A stretch of 64,000 nucleotides of DNA. Origin: CAZWCX01 sp964632945 (GTDB lineage Bacteria > Planctomycetota > MHYJ01 > WSZJ01 > CAZWCX01). Numbering within the stretch: position 1 is the stretch's first letter; each line of letters begins with the position of its first letter. The position numbers and the translations under genes were made by a program. The notes beneath the pieces were generated by a model, which made no database searches, had not been told where the DNA came from, and saw nothing but the letters and a program-made list of their open reading frames with translations. Below are positions 17,765-27,108 of the stretch, piece after piece. The stretch spans positions 5,713 to 69,712 of the forward strand of contig CAZWCX010000023.1 of NCBI GenBank assembly GCA_964632945.1. Direction: 5' to 3'.

Positions 17765-19933
17765 TCACTCCCCCGCCAGGGCGCGCACTTCCTCGTAGCG
17801 CGCGCACAACCCCGCGCGGAGCGCGGCGTGCTCCGGCCGCTCCAGCCGCGGATCCTCGGCCAGCAGCCGAAGGGCGTCCTTGCGCGACTCCTGGAGGAGG
17901 GCGAAGTCCCGTTCCAGGCGCGCAACCCGGAACTCGGGCAGGCCGCTCTGGCGAACCCCCAGGAACTCGCCGGGCCCGCGAAAGCCGAGATCCGCCTCGG
18001 CGATCTTGAATCCGTCCTGGGTCTCCTCCAGCAGACGAAGCCGCCTCTCCCCTTCCGGCGTCGATTCCTCCGCGAACAGGATGCAGTACGCCTGCTCCCC
18101 CCCTCGACCGATCCGGCCGCGCAATTGGTGGAGCTGAGCGAGACCGAACCGGTCGGCATGATCGACGACCATGACGGTCGCGTTGGGGACGTCGATCCCG
18201 ACCTCGATCACCACGGTCGAGACCAGCACGGCGATCGCGCCGCTCCGGAACTCCGTCATGATCCGCTCTTTCTCCTCCGAAGGCGTCGCCCCCGTCAGGA
18301 GTTCGATGCGCACGCCGGGGAAGACGCGGCTCGCCAGGTCGCGGTGCATGGCGGTGGCCGAGCGGAGCGCGAGTTTCGGCGAATCGTCGATCAGGGGATA
18401 GATGAAGTAGGCCTGCCGCCCCTCGGCGATCCGCTCGCGCACGAACGCCATCGCCTTGTCGAACGATTCCCGGGTGCGCACGAAGGTCCGCACCGGCTTT
18501 CGGCCCGGCGGCAGCTCGTCGAGGGTGGACACATCCAGATCGCCGAAGACGGTCATCGCCAGCGTGCGCGGGATCGGCGTCGCCGTCATCACCAGAACGT
18601 GGGGGGCGGGGCCCTTGCGGCGCAGGAGCGCGCGCTGCACGACGCCGAAGCGGTGCTGCTCGTCGATGACCGCCAGCCCGAGACTGCGGAAGGCGACGTC
18701 CTCCTCGATCAGCGCGTGCGTACCGACCACGAGGTCGATTTCCCCGCTGAACAGGCGCTCGAGGATCGCGCGCCGCTGCGCCTTCGAGAGACCGCCGATC
18801 AGGAGGGCGGGCGTGACACGCGAACCCTCGAGCAGACGGGCGAAAGTGTCGGCATGCTGCCGCGCCAGGATCTCGGTCGGCGCCATGACCGCGACCTGCT
18901 GCCCGCACGCAACGGCGGCGAGCGCGGCGTAGAGCGCGACCGCCGTCTTGCCGGCGCCCACGTCCCCCTGCAGGAGTCGGTTCATCGGGTGGGGGCGGGC
19001 CAGGTCGGCGGCGATCTCCGCCGCCGCGCGGTTCTGCGCGGGGGTGAATCGGAAGGGGAAACGCGCGCGGATCCGTCGGTCCAGTTCGGGCTCGATCGCC
19101 CGCGAGAACGCCGCCGCGCGACGCTCCTGATTCCGCCGCCGGATCGCGAGCAGGCACTGCAACTCGAGCAGTTCGTCGTACGCCAGCCTTCGCAGGGCGG
19201 CATCGCGGGCCGCGAAGTCGGGGGGGAAGTGGGCGTCCGCGATCGCGCGCCCGAGATCGACCAGTCCGCGCGCGGAACGCCACGCCGCCGGCAGGGGATC
19301 TTCCAGCGCGGGGGCGTACCCATCCACGACGCGCCGCACCAGCGTCCGCAGCCACTTCTCCCCGATCCCCTCGGTCCGACGGTAGTGCGGCACGATCCCC
19401 ACGGTGTGCAGTCCTTTGCCGCCGGTGGCCGACTCCGGCCCGGACGACGGACCGGCATCCCCCCCGCTCTCCGCTTCCTCCTCGCCGTCGAGGATCTCGT
19501 ATTCGGGCTCCGCCATGCGCAACCGCTCGTACCAGCGCAGGACGCCGGAGACCAGGAGCCGGGTCCCCGGCGGCATTTGGCGGGCGAGGTAGTCGCGGTT
19601 GAAGAAGATCAAGTCGAGCTGCCCGGTGTCGTCTTCCACGGTCACGAGGAGCGCCCGCTTGCCGGAGCGGGTGTGGGACGCCTTCAACGCGCGCACGCGG
19701 ACGAGGAGGGTGGCATTCTGGTCGGGACGCACGTCGCGGACGGCCACCCGCCGGCTGCGATCGAACCAGTCGAACGGCAGGGTGAAGAGCAGGTCGCGCA
19801 CGAGGCGCACGCCCATTCGCTCGAGCAGCGCGGCACGCTTGGGTCCGACTCCGCTCAGGCGTTCGGCCGGGTCATCGAGGGACGGCCGGGCCGCCGGGCG
19901 CGGGGGCTCGGAACCCGACTTTCGATGGGCCAC
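17765..19933 (-). CDS. recG: ATP-dependent DNA helicase RecG
   Basis: The 722-residue protein has the full RecG layout. The N-terminal wedge/OB domain includes LSGVGPKRAALLERMGV (about residue 26) and RLLVSGVLRWYERL. The helicase core has Walker A LLQGDVGAGKTAVALY, DEQHRFGVVQR and MTATPIPRTLAMT, then VVIEVGIDVPNATVM, QLHQLRGRIGRG and the TRG-type C-terminus. RecG remodels stalled replication forks and branch-migrates Holliday junctions. Length is normal (about 690-720). It is fourth in the - strand operon, 42 nt after the DUF1858-like gene, and is followed by the GT2 gene. A loop with a Gly/Ser-rich insert sits near residue 160. Confidence 0.95.
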   Translation of the reverse strand: MAHRKSGSEPPRPAARPSLDDPAERLSGVGPKRAALLERMGVRLVRDLLFTLPFDWFDRSRRVAVRDVRPDQNATLLVRVRALKASHTRSGKRALLVTVEDDTGQLDLIFFNRDYLARQMPPGTRLLVSGVLRWYERLRMAEPEYEILDGEEEAESGGDAGPSSGPESATGGKGLHTVGIVPHYRRTEGIGEKWLRTLVRRVVDGYAPALEDPLPAAWRSARGLVDLGRAIADAHFPPDFAARDAALRRLAYDELLELQCLLAIRRRNQERRAAAFSRAIEPELDRRIRARFPFRFTPAQNRAAAEIAADLARPHPMNRLLQGDVGAGKTAVALYAALAAVACGQQVAVMAPTEILARQHADTFARLLEGSRVTPALLIGGLSKAQRRAILERLFSGEIDLVVGTHALIEEDVAFRSLGLAVIDEQHRFGVVQRALLRRKGPAPHVLVMTATPIPRTLAMTVFGDLDVSTLDELPPGRKPVRTFVRTRESFDKAMAFVRERIAEGRQAYFIYPLIDDSPKLALRSATAMHRDLASRVFPGVRIELLTGATPSEEKERIMTEFRSGAIAVLVSTVVIEVGIDVPNATVMVVDHADRFGLAQLHQLRGRIGRGGEQAYCILFAEESTPEGERRLRLLEETQDGFKIAEADLGFRGPGEFLGVRQSGLPEFRVARLERDFALLQESRKDALRLLAEDPRLERPEHAALRAGLCARYEEVRALAGE

Positions 19934-19975
19934 ACGCCTGCTCCCCGGCCGGGTGAAGGGGTCGTTGCGTCCGGC

Positions 19976-20665
19976 CTATGCGCCTCCGGGACCCGCGTCC
20001 CCGGGTGGGGCCGGATCGCCCGTCACCGGCGCGGCGCCTTCCGACGCCCCCCCGGCGGACGGAGCCGCCGGCGGCGCGAACATCTTCCTCCACGCCTCCG
20101 CCTCGGAGGCGCGCCGCTCGATCCCCGGGAAGAGGAGCGACACCACGTCGGGATGTCCCGGGCGGGACAGCAGAATGTGCTCGAGAAACTCGTCCGAGAC
20201 CGTGGCGATTTCGGCGGACAGCAGCTTGGCGCGCCTCTTCTCGAACGCGGCCTGCGCCTTGCGCAACTGCACGAAGCGCTCGTACACCGAGCGCGCGAGC
20301 TTCTCCTGCTCTTCGTGGCGAGTCGAGTCCAGCCGGATCTCGACCCCGGCGGTCAGCGCCGCCTCGATCTCCGCGCGCCCCTTCTCGACCGCCTGGAAGT
20401 GCTCGTCTTCCAGCGCGCGCAGCTTCTCGACCAGCTTCCAGCCCATGGTGTCCTCCGGCTTCGGCTCCGGGGCCGCATTCAACGCCGTCAGCAATTCCCC
20501 CAGGTCCTTCTCGTGCAGTTGCGCCGCGACCTCGATCGTGTCCTTCAAACACACGATGCAGTCGACGCACTGATAGCCCAGCTTGGTGACCGCCTCCATC
20601 GTGTTCGGATTCGCCGAGAACACGTCGAAGAGGATCATGTCCTTGGTGATCTTCGGCTTGTCCAT
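19976..20665 (-). CDS. DUF1858-like redox-disulfide domain protein
   Basis: 229 residues. The first 60 match the short helical domain often called DUF1858 or hybrid-cluster-protein-associated redox disulfide domain: ITKDMILFDVFSANPNTMEAV, then LGYQCVDCIVC with three Cys (C33, C36, C39). The rest is a charged helical region (about 75-190), probably coiled coil, and an Ala/Pro/Gly-rich disordered tail. The start codon overlaps the HEAT-protein stop (TGATG), so the two are coupled. DUF1858 domains pair with redox proteins, but no reaction is known. Its position after a cytochrome gene and a HEAT-repeat gene suggests a shared electron-transfer or sensing job. Confidence 0.7.
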   Translation of the reverse strand: MDKPKITKDMILFDVFSANPNTMEAVTKLGYQCVDCIVCLKDTIEVAAQLHEKDLGELLTALNAAPEPKPEDTMGWKLVEKLRALEDEHFQAVEKGRAEIEAALTAGVEIRLDSTRHEEQEKLARSVYERFVQLRKAQAAFEKRRAKLLSAEIATVSDEFLEHILLSRPGHPDVVSLLFPGIERRASEAEAWRKMFAPPAAPSAGGASEGAAPVTGDPAPPGDAGPGGA

Positions 20666-23301
20666 CACGTCCCCCGCCCCATCCGCCGTTCGATCTTCTT
20701 CTTCAGCATCCGGGGGACCGCCTCGCTGGCCAGCAGTTCGCCCAGGCACCGGTCCATCGCCGGCGTCCCGTTGCTCCACGAACTGATCAGCGTGTCCGCA
20801 ATCCGGCGGCGCAGCGGCTCGACCTTCTTCTTGTCGTTGCACAGCACCTTGCGGGCGGCGATCTGCGCCAGGCTGCCCATCAGCACGAGCTGATCCTCGC
20901 GCTCGCCGAAATCGGGGTGACGGCTCATTTCCAGCAATTGCAGCGCGATCTCTTCGCAATGGCGCAGCATCTCGCGCCCATCCCCGCCCGCGGACAGAAT
21001 CGGACCGAGCAGGCGGACGATCGTCACGTTGAGAATCTTCTGTCGCAACGCCTCGAGAATCTTGACCCGCAGGTGCGGGATGGCCCCCGAGGTCCGCGCG
21101 TAGGCCGCCAGCGCCTCGGCCAGGCGAACGACGTTGGCCGGCCCCCAGACCACCTGGTACCGGATCACCTCGTTCCACTTCTCCATCATTCGGCCGATCA
21201 GGCGTTCCTGGTACGTTTCGGTCAGTCCGGGCGAGAGCAGGATGCGCTCGAGCCCGCCCAGCACCGCCGGCAGGAGCGAGGTAAAGGCGTCCGCCTCCGC
21301 GCCGATCACGACGCGGAGACCGTCGGGGGTGGTGTACTCCTGGGCGAGCCGCTCGGGGGCCTCGGTGTCCAGGTAGGAGAGGATCTTCATCCCCAACTGC
21401 ATCCGCAGGTCGATCGGGGCGGACGGGGAGGCCCCGATCCACGACAGCGCCTCGAGCAACTCGATCGCGTGCGGGGAGGTCCCCAGCTGAGCCAAAAACT
21501 CCTCGGCCAGGGCCTGGTGCCGTTCCGGAAGCGTGGACGGATGGCTGGCCGCCTGCGCCGTCGAGATCGCCATCACGCCGCGCGGAAACTCCTCGCGCCG
21601 CGAGCAGGCGTGCAGACCGTCGATGGTCCGGCGCAGGAGCGCCACCTCGTCCGCATCCTGCGGGTGCGCCGTGAGGACGAGTTGCGCGGCGATTCGGGCG
21701 GCGAGCTCCTGTTCCTGGCGATGGACGGTCCCCTTGAGATGTTTCAGCAGGGGATCCACCGCGGGAAGTCCCAGCCGCTTGAGGGCGAGGTCGGTGGCGT
21801 CGCGGATCTGGTCGAGCTCATACTCGTGGACGTGTTCGATCAGGTCCGCCGCAATACCCGCGCGCACGTCGGACTGGAGTTCCGGGCGGCCGAAGAAGCG
21901 GAATTCGAGCATCACGAGGCGAAGCGTCTTGCGCGCCGCCATCAGGAACTGCGCGACCGCCCGGCCGACGCGGTTCACGTAGAGCGCGGGCAATTCCGGA
22001 TCGGAGGCGATCTCATCCAGGCACCGGAGCAGGAGGGCGCGCTCCCCTTCCGGCGTCTCCGGAATGATCCTGAGGAGCGGTTCCACCGACTCGACGCCGA
22101 GCAGGCGGAGGTCGCCGGTCAGCCGGCGGGAGTCGGGGTCGGCCTCCGAGGCGTCACGCAGCTGGAGAGCGATCTCGCTGCCCAGCCGCGCCCGCAGGCG
22201 CGGGACCGCCGGGATCCGCGCCAGGACGTGGAGCAGGAACGAGCGCAACCGGCGCGCCGTGGTGCGCTCGAACTCGCTCCAGAGAATGTCGGTCACCGGT
22301 TCCGTCGCCGCCTTTCCCATCGCCTCGAGGAGGAGCTGCACGGGCCGGCTGATTACGTCGAACTGCGTGACCAGGCGCTCGACGAGCAGCGAGACCACAC
22401 CGCGCAATCCCTCGCGATCGGCGACCAGCAGGTCCGAGAAGTCCACCAGCGAGGAGACCACGCGGCTCTGGATCTCCACGTCGGGATCGTGGCGCAGCAC
22501 GGTAAGCAGGACCAGGAGGATGACGCCGCGGTCCGAGGCGGGCGCCTCGCGGAGCAGGACGCTCAGGCGGTCGACCGCGAAGAGCCGGCTCTCGCGCGCG
22601 TCTCCCGAAAGCGCGTGGATGGCCTCGGTGATCTCGGGACGCAGGCCCAGGCTGCGCAGCGCGACCGCCGACTCCCGCCGGACCATGGGGCTGTCGTCGG
22701 TCAGCGCGCGCATGAAGATCATCCCCTTCTCGCTCGGGGGCAGCGGCGAATACGAGATCTTGCGCAGCGCCTCGATCTTCTCCTGCGGATCGACGCCGGT
22801 GGCGACCACGAGCTTCAGCCGACCGATTTCCTGGGGCGGGAAGAGTTGGTGGCTTTCCTCGCGACCGATCATGTCGGGCAGCCCGATCTGGGCGTGGAAG
22901 GCGACCGGCGAGGGATCGGCCCGGCGATCGAGCGCCCCGCCGGAAGCGACCGGGGGCGCCGGTTCCGAGAACCCGGAGTCGGCGAGCACCTCTTCGCGCA
23001 GGGCGAGAACGGTTTCGCCGCCTTGGGCGACGGCGCACACCTCTTCCACCGCCGCCCCGTCGCGCGCCAGGTCGGCGCGCACTTCGGCAAGCCGCCGGTC
23101 ATTCGGCGCGGCGTCGCCTTCGAGCAGGCGCGGATCGAGCAACAACCGCTCCATCGGCGCACCGGGGCGCGCAGCCTCCAGCAGGGCCTCGGTGACGAGA
23201 ACCTTGCGCGACAGCAACGCGCCGATGCGGATCACGGCGCGCGAGGAGAGGCCGAAGCGGGCCTTCAGCTCCTCCTTGGACAGGCGGGTTCCTTCCGGCA
23301 T
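20665..23301 (-). CDS. HEAT-repeat-like helical protein
   Basis: 878 residues with no signal peptide and no membrane segment. After a linker (about residues 1-200, with a helix-rich start LSKEELKARFGLSSRAVIR), the protein is built of alpha-helical repeats of HEAT/ARM type, for example KIEALRKISYSPLPPSEKGM, DDSPMVRRESAVALRSLGL and VEIQSRVVSSLVDFSDLL, continuing to the C-terminus. Such solenoids are protein-binding scaffolds. It is flanked by the cytochrome gene (12 nt upstream) and the DUF1858-like gene (overlapping downstream), so the three are one transcription unit. I do not recognise a named family. It may gather the redox partners. Confidence 0.65.
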   Translation of the reverse strand: MPEGTRLSKEELKARFGLSSRAVIRIGALLSRKVLVTEALLEAARPGAPMERLLLDPRLLEGDAAPNDRRLAEVRADLARDGAAVEEVCAVAQGGETVLALREEVLADSGFSEPAPPVASGGALDRRADPSPVAFHAQIGLPDMIGREESHQLFPPQEIGRLKLVVATGVDPQEKIEALRKISYSPLPPSEKGMIFMRALTDDSPMVRRESAVALRSLGLRPEITEAIHALSGDARESRLFAVDRLSVLLREAPASDRGVILLVLLTVLRHDPDVEIQSRVVSSLVDFSDLLVADREGLRGVVSLLVERLVTQFDVISRPVQLLLEAMGKAATEPVTDILWSEFERTTARRLRSFLLHVLARIPAVPRLRARLGSEIALQLRDASEADPDSRRLTGDLRLLGVESVEPLLRIIPETPEGERALLLRCLDEIASDPELPALYVNRVGRAVAQFLMAARKTLRLVMLEFRFFGRPELQSDVRAGIAADLIEHVHEYELDQIRDATDLALKRLGLPAVDPLLKHLKGTVHRQEQELAARIAAQLVLTAHPQDADEVALLRRTIDGLHACSRREEFPRGVMAISTAQAASHPSTLPERHQALAEEFLAQLGTSPHAIELLEALSWIGASPSAPIDLRMQLGMKILSYLDTEAPERLAQEYTTPDGLRVVIGAEADAFTSLLPAVLGGLERILLSPGLTETYQERLIGRMMEKWNEVIRYQVVWGPANVVRLAEALAAYARTSGAIPHLRVKILEALRQKILNVTIVRLLGPILSAGGDGREMLRHCEEIALQLLEMSRHPDFGEREDQLVLMGSLAQIAARKVLCNDKKKVEPLRRRIADTLISSWSNGTPAMDRCLGELLASEAVPRMLKKKIERRMGRGT

Positions 23302-23313
23302 GGGCGGTCCGGT

Positions 23314-23859
23314 CTACTCCTCTTCCTCGTTTTCGACCTGGACGCCGCAGCCCTTCTTCTTGCAGATCGGGCACGACTTGTCGTTCCACTTCGCCTGCGT
23401 CCACTTTTCTTTTTTGGACTCGCACTCGTACGTGACCCAGTAGGTGTTGTGGCAGGCGACGCACTGGCCGCGCACGGAGTCCATGTAGAAGTCCTTGAGC
23501 GCCGACGCCTGCTTGGCATCGTCGATCTTGGTCTTGGCGGCGCGCGCGGCGAAGTCCTCGCCGGCCTTCACCAGCGCGTCGGACTTCTGCCGGAAGTCCT
23601 CGGCGCCTTTTTCATCGTCCTTGACCGGGTAGTGCTTGCCGAGGTCCTTGACGGCCTTGGTCAACTGGGTGGCGCCGTCGACGATGCGGTCCTTGTCCTT
23701 GCGGGCGAAGCCCAGGCTGATCGTGCGCCCGATGCTCTTGAGCGACTCCATGATCTTGTGGACGGGATCCTCGTCCTCCTCCCCCGCGCGGGCGGCGGTC
23801 CATCCCGCGCAGACCACGAGGAACGCGAGCGTGACGATCCACGGAATACGCCGATTCAT
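23314..23859 (-). CDS. Cytochrome c'-like monohaem protein with an extra Cys cluster
   Basis: 181 residues. A signal peptide (residues 1-25, ending TAARA) is followed by about 100 residues of amphipathic helix and a single haem site CVACH (C133, C136, H137) near the end. This matches the class II cytochrome c' layout of a four-helix bundle with C-terminal CxxCH. Unlike typical c', about 40 more residues follow, with C146, C163-P-I-C166 and C171 spaced like a zinc- or iron-binding knuckle, and an acidic tail. The protein is expected in the periplasm. It is the first gene of the - strand operon with the HEAT and DUF1858-like genes. Electron transfer or gas binding is likely; the partner is unknown. 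Confidence 0.75.
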   Translation of the reverse strand: MNRRIPWIVTLAFLVVCAGWTAARAGEEDEDPVHKIMESLKSIGRTISLGFARKDKDRIVDGATQLTKAVKDLGKHYPVKDDEKGAEDFRQKSDALVKAGEDFAARAAKTKIDDAKQASALKDFYMDSVRGQCVACHNTYWVTYECESKKEKWTQAKWNDKSCPICKKKGCGVQVENEEEE

Positions 23860-23933
23860 GAAAGACCTCCTGACGACCGTGGCGCGACGACCGGCGTACC
23901 GGCCGCGGCGGATCCCCCCCTGAGGTTACCGAA

Positions 23934-26852
23934 CTACGGATTGTGCCGCTGCGATTCCAGTTCTTTCTGCTGGGTCAGCAGTTCATCGAAGAGCTGGTTG
24001 CAGGCGTCCTGCCGCTTCTTGAGTTCGACCCCCTCGCCTTCGAGCTGCTTGCGGAGATCGTCCAGCCGCCGCGACTCGATTTCCATCGAGGCCTTGCGCT
24101 GGGCGAGCTCGCGCTGCTCGCGGGAGAAGCGCAGCCGGGCCTCCTCGAGCTTCTTGCGCTCCTCCTCGACGTTGGAGATCGCCGCCATGCTTTCCATGTG
24201 TTCCTGGTTGAACCAGCGGCGGGCCTCCTCGAGCTTGGCGAAGTCGTCTTCGAGCTTGATGCGCCGCTCGGCAATGGCGGCCCGTTCCGCCTCCACTTCG
24301 GCGCGCAGACGCTCGAGCCCGTCCTCCTGGCCGCCGGTGGTCTTGTAGACCTCGATCTGCGCGCGCGCGCGCGCAAGGTCGGCTTCCAACTCCTCGAGGC
24401 GGAGCCGCAGTCGTTCGGCATCCCCCTGCGCGGAACCGAGGTCGGTGCGCACCTGGCGCATTTCCTGGCGCAGGCGTTCCGCCTGCGGATCGGGACCCGC
24501 GGTGGACGGGGCGGCGGCTTCGACCTCGGCGAGCCGCGCCTCGAGCAGCGCCTTTTCCTGACGCAAGGCAACGAGCTGGGTGCGCAGGTCCGCAGACTCC
24601 CCCGCCGCCGCGCCGAGGTCGGCGCGCAGATGTTCGAGGTCGACCTCCGGAAGAGTGGCCGCCTCCTGGAGGGGGGGCGCGCCGCCGCCGCGCGCGGCGT
24701 CCAACGCCTGCCGTTCCACCTCCAACTCCGCCTGGCGTTCGATCAGGGTGCGGTGGAGCTCCTGAATCTCCTCCTGCTGCGTTTCCTGGTCCCGCAGGGC
24801 GTCGGCCAGCGCGTCGCGCAGGGCCGAGGCCTCCGCGCGAGCGTGTTCGAGCTGCTCCTGCAGGTCCGCGTCGAGGCCGAGGTCGCCGACCGGCGTCGCC
24901 GGCGCGACCGACCGGGCCGCGGTCTCTTCGGCGGCATCCGCGCGCTGGCGCTGCCGGGACGATTCCCCTTCCACATCCTGGAGCCGGTCGCCGAGCGCCG
25001 CGGCGTCCTGCTCCGCCCGCACGACCCGCTGGCGCAGTTCGGACGCCTCGGTTTCCGCGCGGCCCAATTGCTCGGTGAGATCCGCGGCCGCCTCCTCGAA
25101 CCGGGCGGCACGCTCCGCCGCCTCGGCCGCCATCGCCTCCGCCCCGGCCAGACGCTCGCGCGCGGATGCGACCTCCATCTCCAGCCGCGCGACCTGCTCC
25201 CGCAGGGCGGCCCGCTCCCCCTCCAGCCGCGCCGCGGCCTCGACTTCCGCCGGGGCAGACCGGCGCAACTGGCTCAACTCCGCATCCATCGCGCGGGCCC
25301 GCTCGCGCTCCGTCTCGAGCTCCCGGAGCACCGCCTCCGCCTGACCCGCGGCCTCGGCCACCCGCTGCTCCAGCGCCTCCTGAGCCGCCCGCATCTCCTG
25401 CTGCTGCGTACGCGCCGAAAACAGCTCCTGCTCCATCATCGCCAGCGGCTTGCGCGCATCGGCGGCCTCGCGCTCCAAGCGCTGGATCTCTTCCCGGACC
25501 GCCTGGTTGAGCGCATCATACGCGCGCCGGGCGTCCGCGAGCACCGCGGCGTCCTGAGCGGACCGGGCCTCCCAGTCCGCACGCTCCTTGCGCACTTCCT
25601 CGAACAGCTCCTGCGCGGCGGTACGTTGCGCTTCCAGCTCTTCCCGGAGCGCCGCATCGTCCCCGGCGGAAACCGCAGCGGCGCCGGACTCGGCGGCCCG
25701 TTGCTCCTGCTCCGCCAGCCGGCGCGCCAGGTCCTCGTTCTCCGCCCGCAACCGGGCGACGGCCTCGGCGGCTTCGACGTCCGTTCCGGCCTCCGCCCCG
25801 CCCGCCCGCGCGGCTTCCAGCGCCTGTTGCGCCACCACCAGTTCGGTGCGCAGCTGTTCGTCCAGCCGCTCCGCCGTCGACAACGCCGCCTGCTTCTCCT
25901 CGCACACCTGGGTCAGGCTCGCGATCGTCTCGCGCAGCCGATCCAGCTCGGCAGCAACGTCCCGCGTGCGGGCGCGCTCGCCTTCGAGCAACTCCTGGAC
26001 GTTCGCCAGTTCCTCCTCCAGCTCGCTCGTCTTCGGCACGTCGGCGTCTTCCTCCGCCCTCGCTTCGGCCGCGACGAGACGCTCTTCGAGGAGCGCCATC
26101 GCCTCCTTGAGCGCCTGCTCGCTCTGGCTCAGGCGCTCGATCTCGCCGTCCTTCTCCTCGCGCATCCGCACGACCTCGTCGCGGGCGAGTTCGAGCTGTT
26201 CCTTGAGCGACTTGATCTCCTGGTTGTCGAGCAGCGAGGTGGGCAGCCCCTGCTTGACCGCGTCGAGGCGCGCCTCGAGCGTCTGAATCTCCTTCTCCAG
26301 GTCGACGCGGCGGCGCTCCCATTCCTCGCGTTCGCCGATCACCCGCTGGCGCATCTCCTGGACGCGCCGGCGATCCTCGTCGATCTTGTTCTGCTGCTCG
26401 ACCAGGGAGCGCTGGTACTTCGCGAGTTCGGCGCGCATGCTGGCGGATACGCCCGCGGGAACGGCCTGCCCCTCGGGAAGTTCTTCCGCTTCGACCGGAG
26501 CGGGAACCTCGACGGCCGCGGCCCCGGCCGGAGTGGGCGGTGGTTCTCCCGGCTCGCGGACCCGCACGGAGGAGTCCATCGACTGCCAGGCCTCGACGGT
26601 CGCCTCGTCCTCGACCACCGCTGCCGCGGCGGCCAGGGGCCCGGCCGCGGGGGGCTCCCCTCCGGGACCACCCTTGCCGGCCCCGACCGGCGACTTGCGC
26701 GTCCCACGCAAACGCGACCCGCCTCCCATCTCCTGTTCGAGCCGCGCCTTGATCCGCGCAACGATGAACCAGTCGTAGATCAGGATGCCGATCAGGACAC
26801 CGAAGAGGATCCGCAGGAGCGTCGCGACGGACACGAAAAGGTCGAAGCCCAT
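23934..26852 (-). CDS. Membrane-anchored giant coiled-coil protein
   Basis: 972 residues from ATG 26852, chosen for its GGAG box 6 nt upstream; an earlier ATG at 26909 would add 19 residues. One N-terminal transmembrane helix (residues 8-28, VATLLRILFGVLIGILIYDW) is followed by a short Pro/Ala-rich linker and about 800 residues of nearly unbroken heptad coiled coil rich in Glu, Ala, Leu and Arg. The end reads QLFDELLTQQKELESQRHNP. No enzymatic domain is visible. Architecture suggests a rod reaching from the membrane into the cytoplasm, as in SMC-like or polarity scaffolds. The gene stands between the cytochrome gene and a kinase gene, with its own likely promoter at 27049-27078. Confidence 0.75.
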   Translation of the reverse strand: MGFDLFVSVATLLRILFGVLIGILIYDWFIVARIKARLEQEMGGGSRLRGTRKSPVGAGKGGPGGEPPAAGPLAAAAAVVEDEATVEAWQSMDSSVRVREPGEPPPTPAGAAAVEVPAPVEAEELPEGQAVPAGVSASMRAELAKYQRSLVEQQNKIDEDRRRVQEMRQRVIGEREEWERRRVDLEKEIQTLEARLDAVKQGLPTSLLDNQEIKSLKEQLELARDEVVRMREEKDGEIERLSQSEQALKEAMALLEERLVAAEARAEEDADVPKTSELEEELANVQELLEGERARTRDVAAELDRLRETIASLTQVCEEKQAALSTAERLDEQLRTELVVAQQALEAARAGGAEAGTDVEAAEAVARLRAENEDLARRLAEQEQRAAESGAAAVSAGDDAALREELEAQRTAAQELFEEVRKERADWEARSAQDAAVLADARRAYDALNQAVREEIQRLEREAADARKPLAMMEQELFSARTQQQEMRAAQEALEQRVAEAAGQAEAVLRELETERERARAMDAELSQLRRSAPAEVEAAARLEGERAALREQVARLEMEVASARERLAGAEAMAAEAAERAARFEEAAADLTEQLGRAETEASELRQRVVRAEQDAAALGDRLQDVEGESSRQRQRADAAEETAARSVAPATPVGDLGLDADLQEQLEHARAEASALRDALADALRDQETQQEEIQELHRTLIERQAELEVERQALDAARGGGAPPLQEAATLPEVDLEHLRADLGAAAGESADLRTQLVALRQEKALLEARLAEVEAAAPSTAGPDPQAERLRQEMRQVRTDLGSAQGDAERLRLRLEELEADLARARAQIEVYKTTGGQEDGLERLRAEVEAERAAIAERRIKLEDDFAKLEEARRWFNQEHMESMAAISNVEEERKKLEEARLRFSREQRELAQRKASMEIESRRLDDLRKQLEGEGVELKKRQDACNQLFDELLTQQKELESQRHNP

Positions 26853-27048
26853 GGGCCACTCCGGTTCTGGTGGGGGGAATCCGGGCCGCTCCGCATCGGG
26901 ATCCGGCAACGGGTCAAGGGCCCGGAATGGGGCGGAAGGCCCGCCCGGGATTCAGGAAGACACACCGCCGACGCGAATCACCCTCCGGTCGGAAGGACGG
27001 GGTGACGGCGCGCGGTACCTGGCCTACACGTGTGCGATGACACGATCA

Positions 27049-27078
27049 TCTATACTTCGCGCCGGAGGGGGTGCGCAA
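27049..27078 (-). promoter_or_regulatory. Possible promoter for the coiled-coil gene
   Basis: Read on the - strand: TTGCGC, 18-nt spacer, TATAGA, just after the kinase terminator and about 200 nt before the coiled-coil start. The -35 match is weak. Confidence 0.35.
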
Positions 27079-27083
27079 CAGAA

Positions 27084-27100
27084 AACGGGCGGGACCCGTT
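27084..27100 (-). terminator. Intrinsic terminator of the 1421-residue kinase gene
   Basis: On the - strand: AACGGG, loop TCCCG, CCCGTT, then TTCTGTT. The stem runs into a U-rich tract 9 nt after the kinase stop, which is a good rho-independent terminator. Confidence 0.65.
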
Positions 27101-27108
27101 CTCCGCCG

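Noticed and set aside
17828..24348. Long + strand open frames of over 1000 residues (17828-20893, 20917-24348)
   Set aside because: They are antisense to recG, the DUF1858-like, HEAT and cytochrome genes; in high-GC DNA such mirror frames are expected.
23943..27005. A 1020-residue Leu/Arg-rich frame on the + strand
   Set aside because: It is the mirror of the coiled-coil gene; Glu/Ala/Leu heptads read backwards give Leu/Arg-rich sequence.
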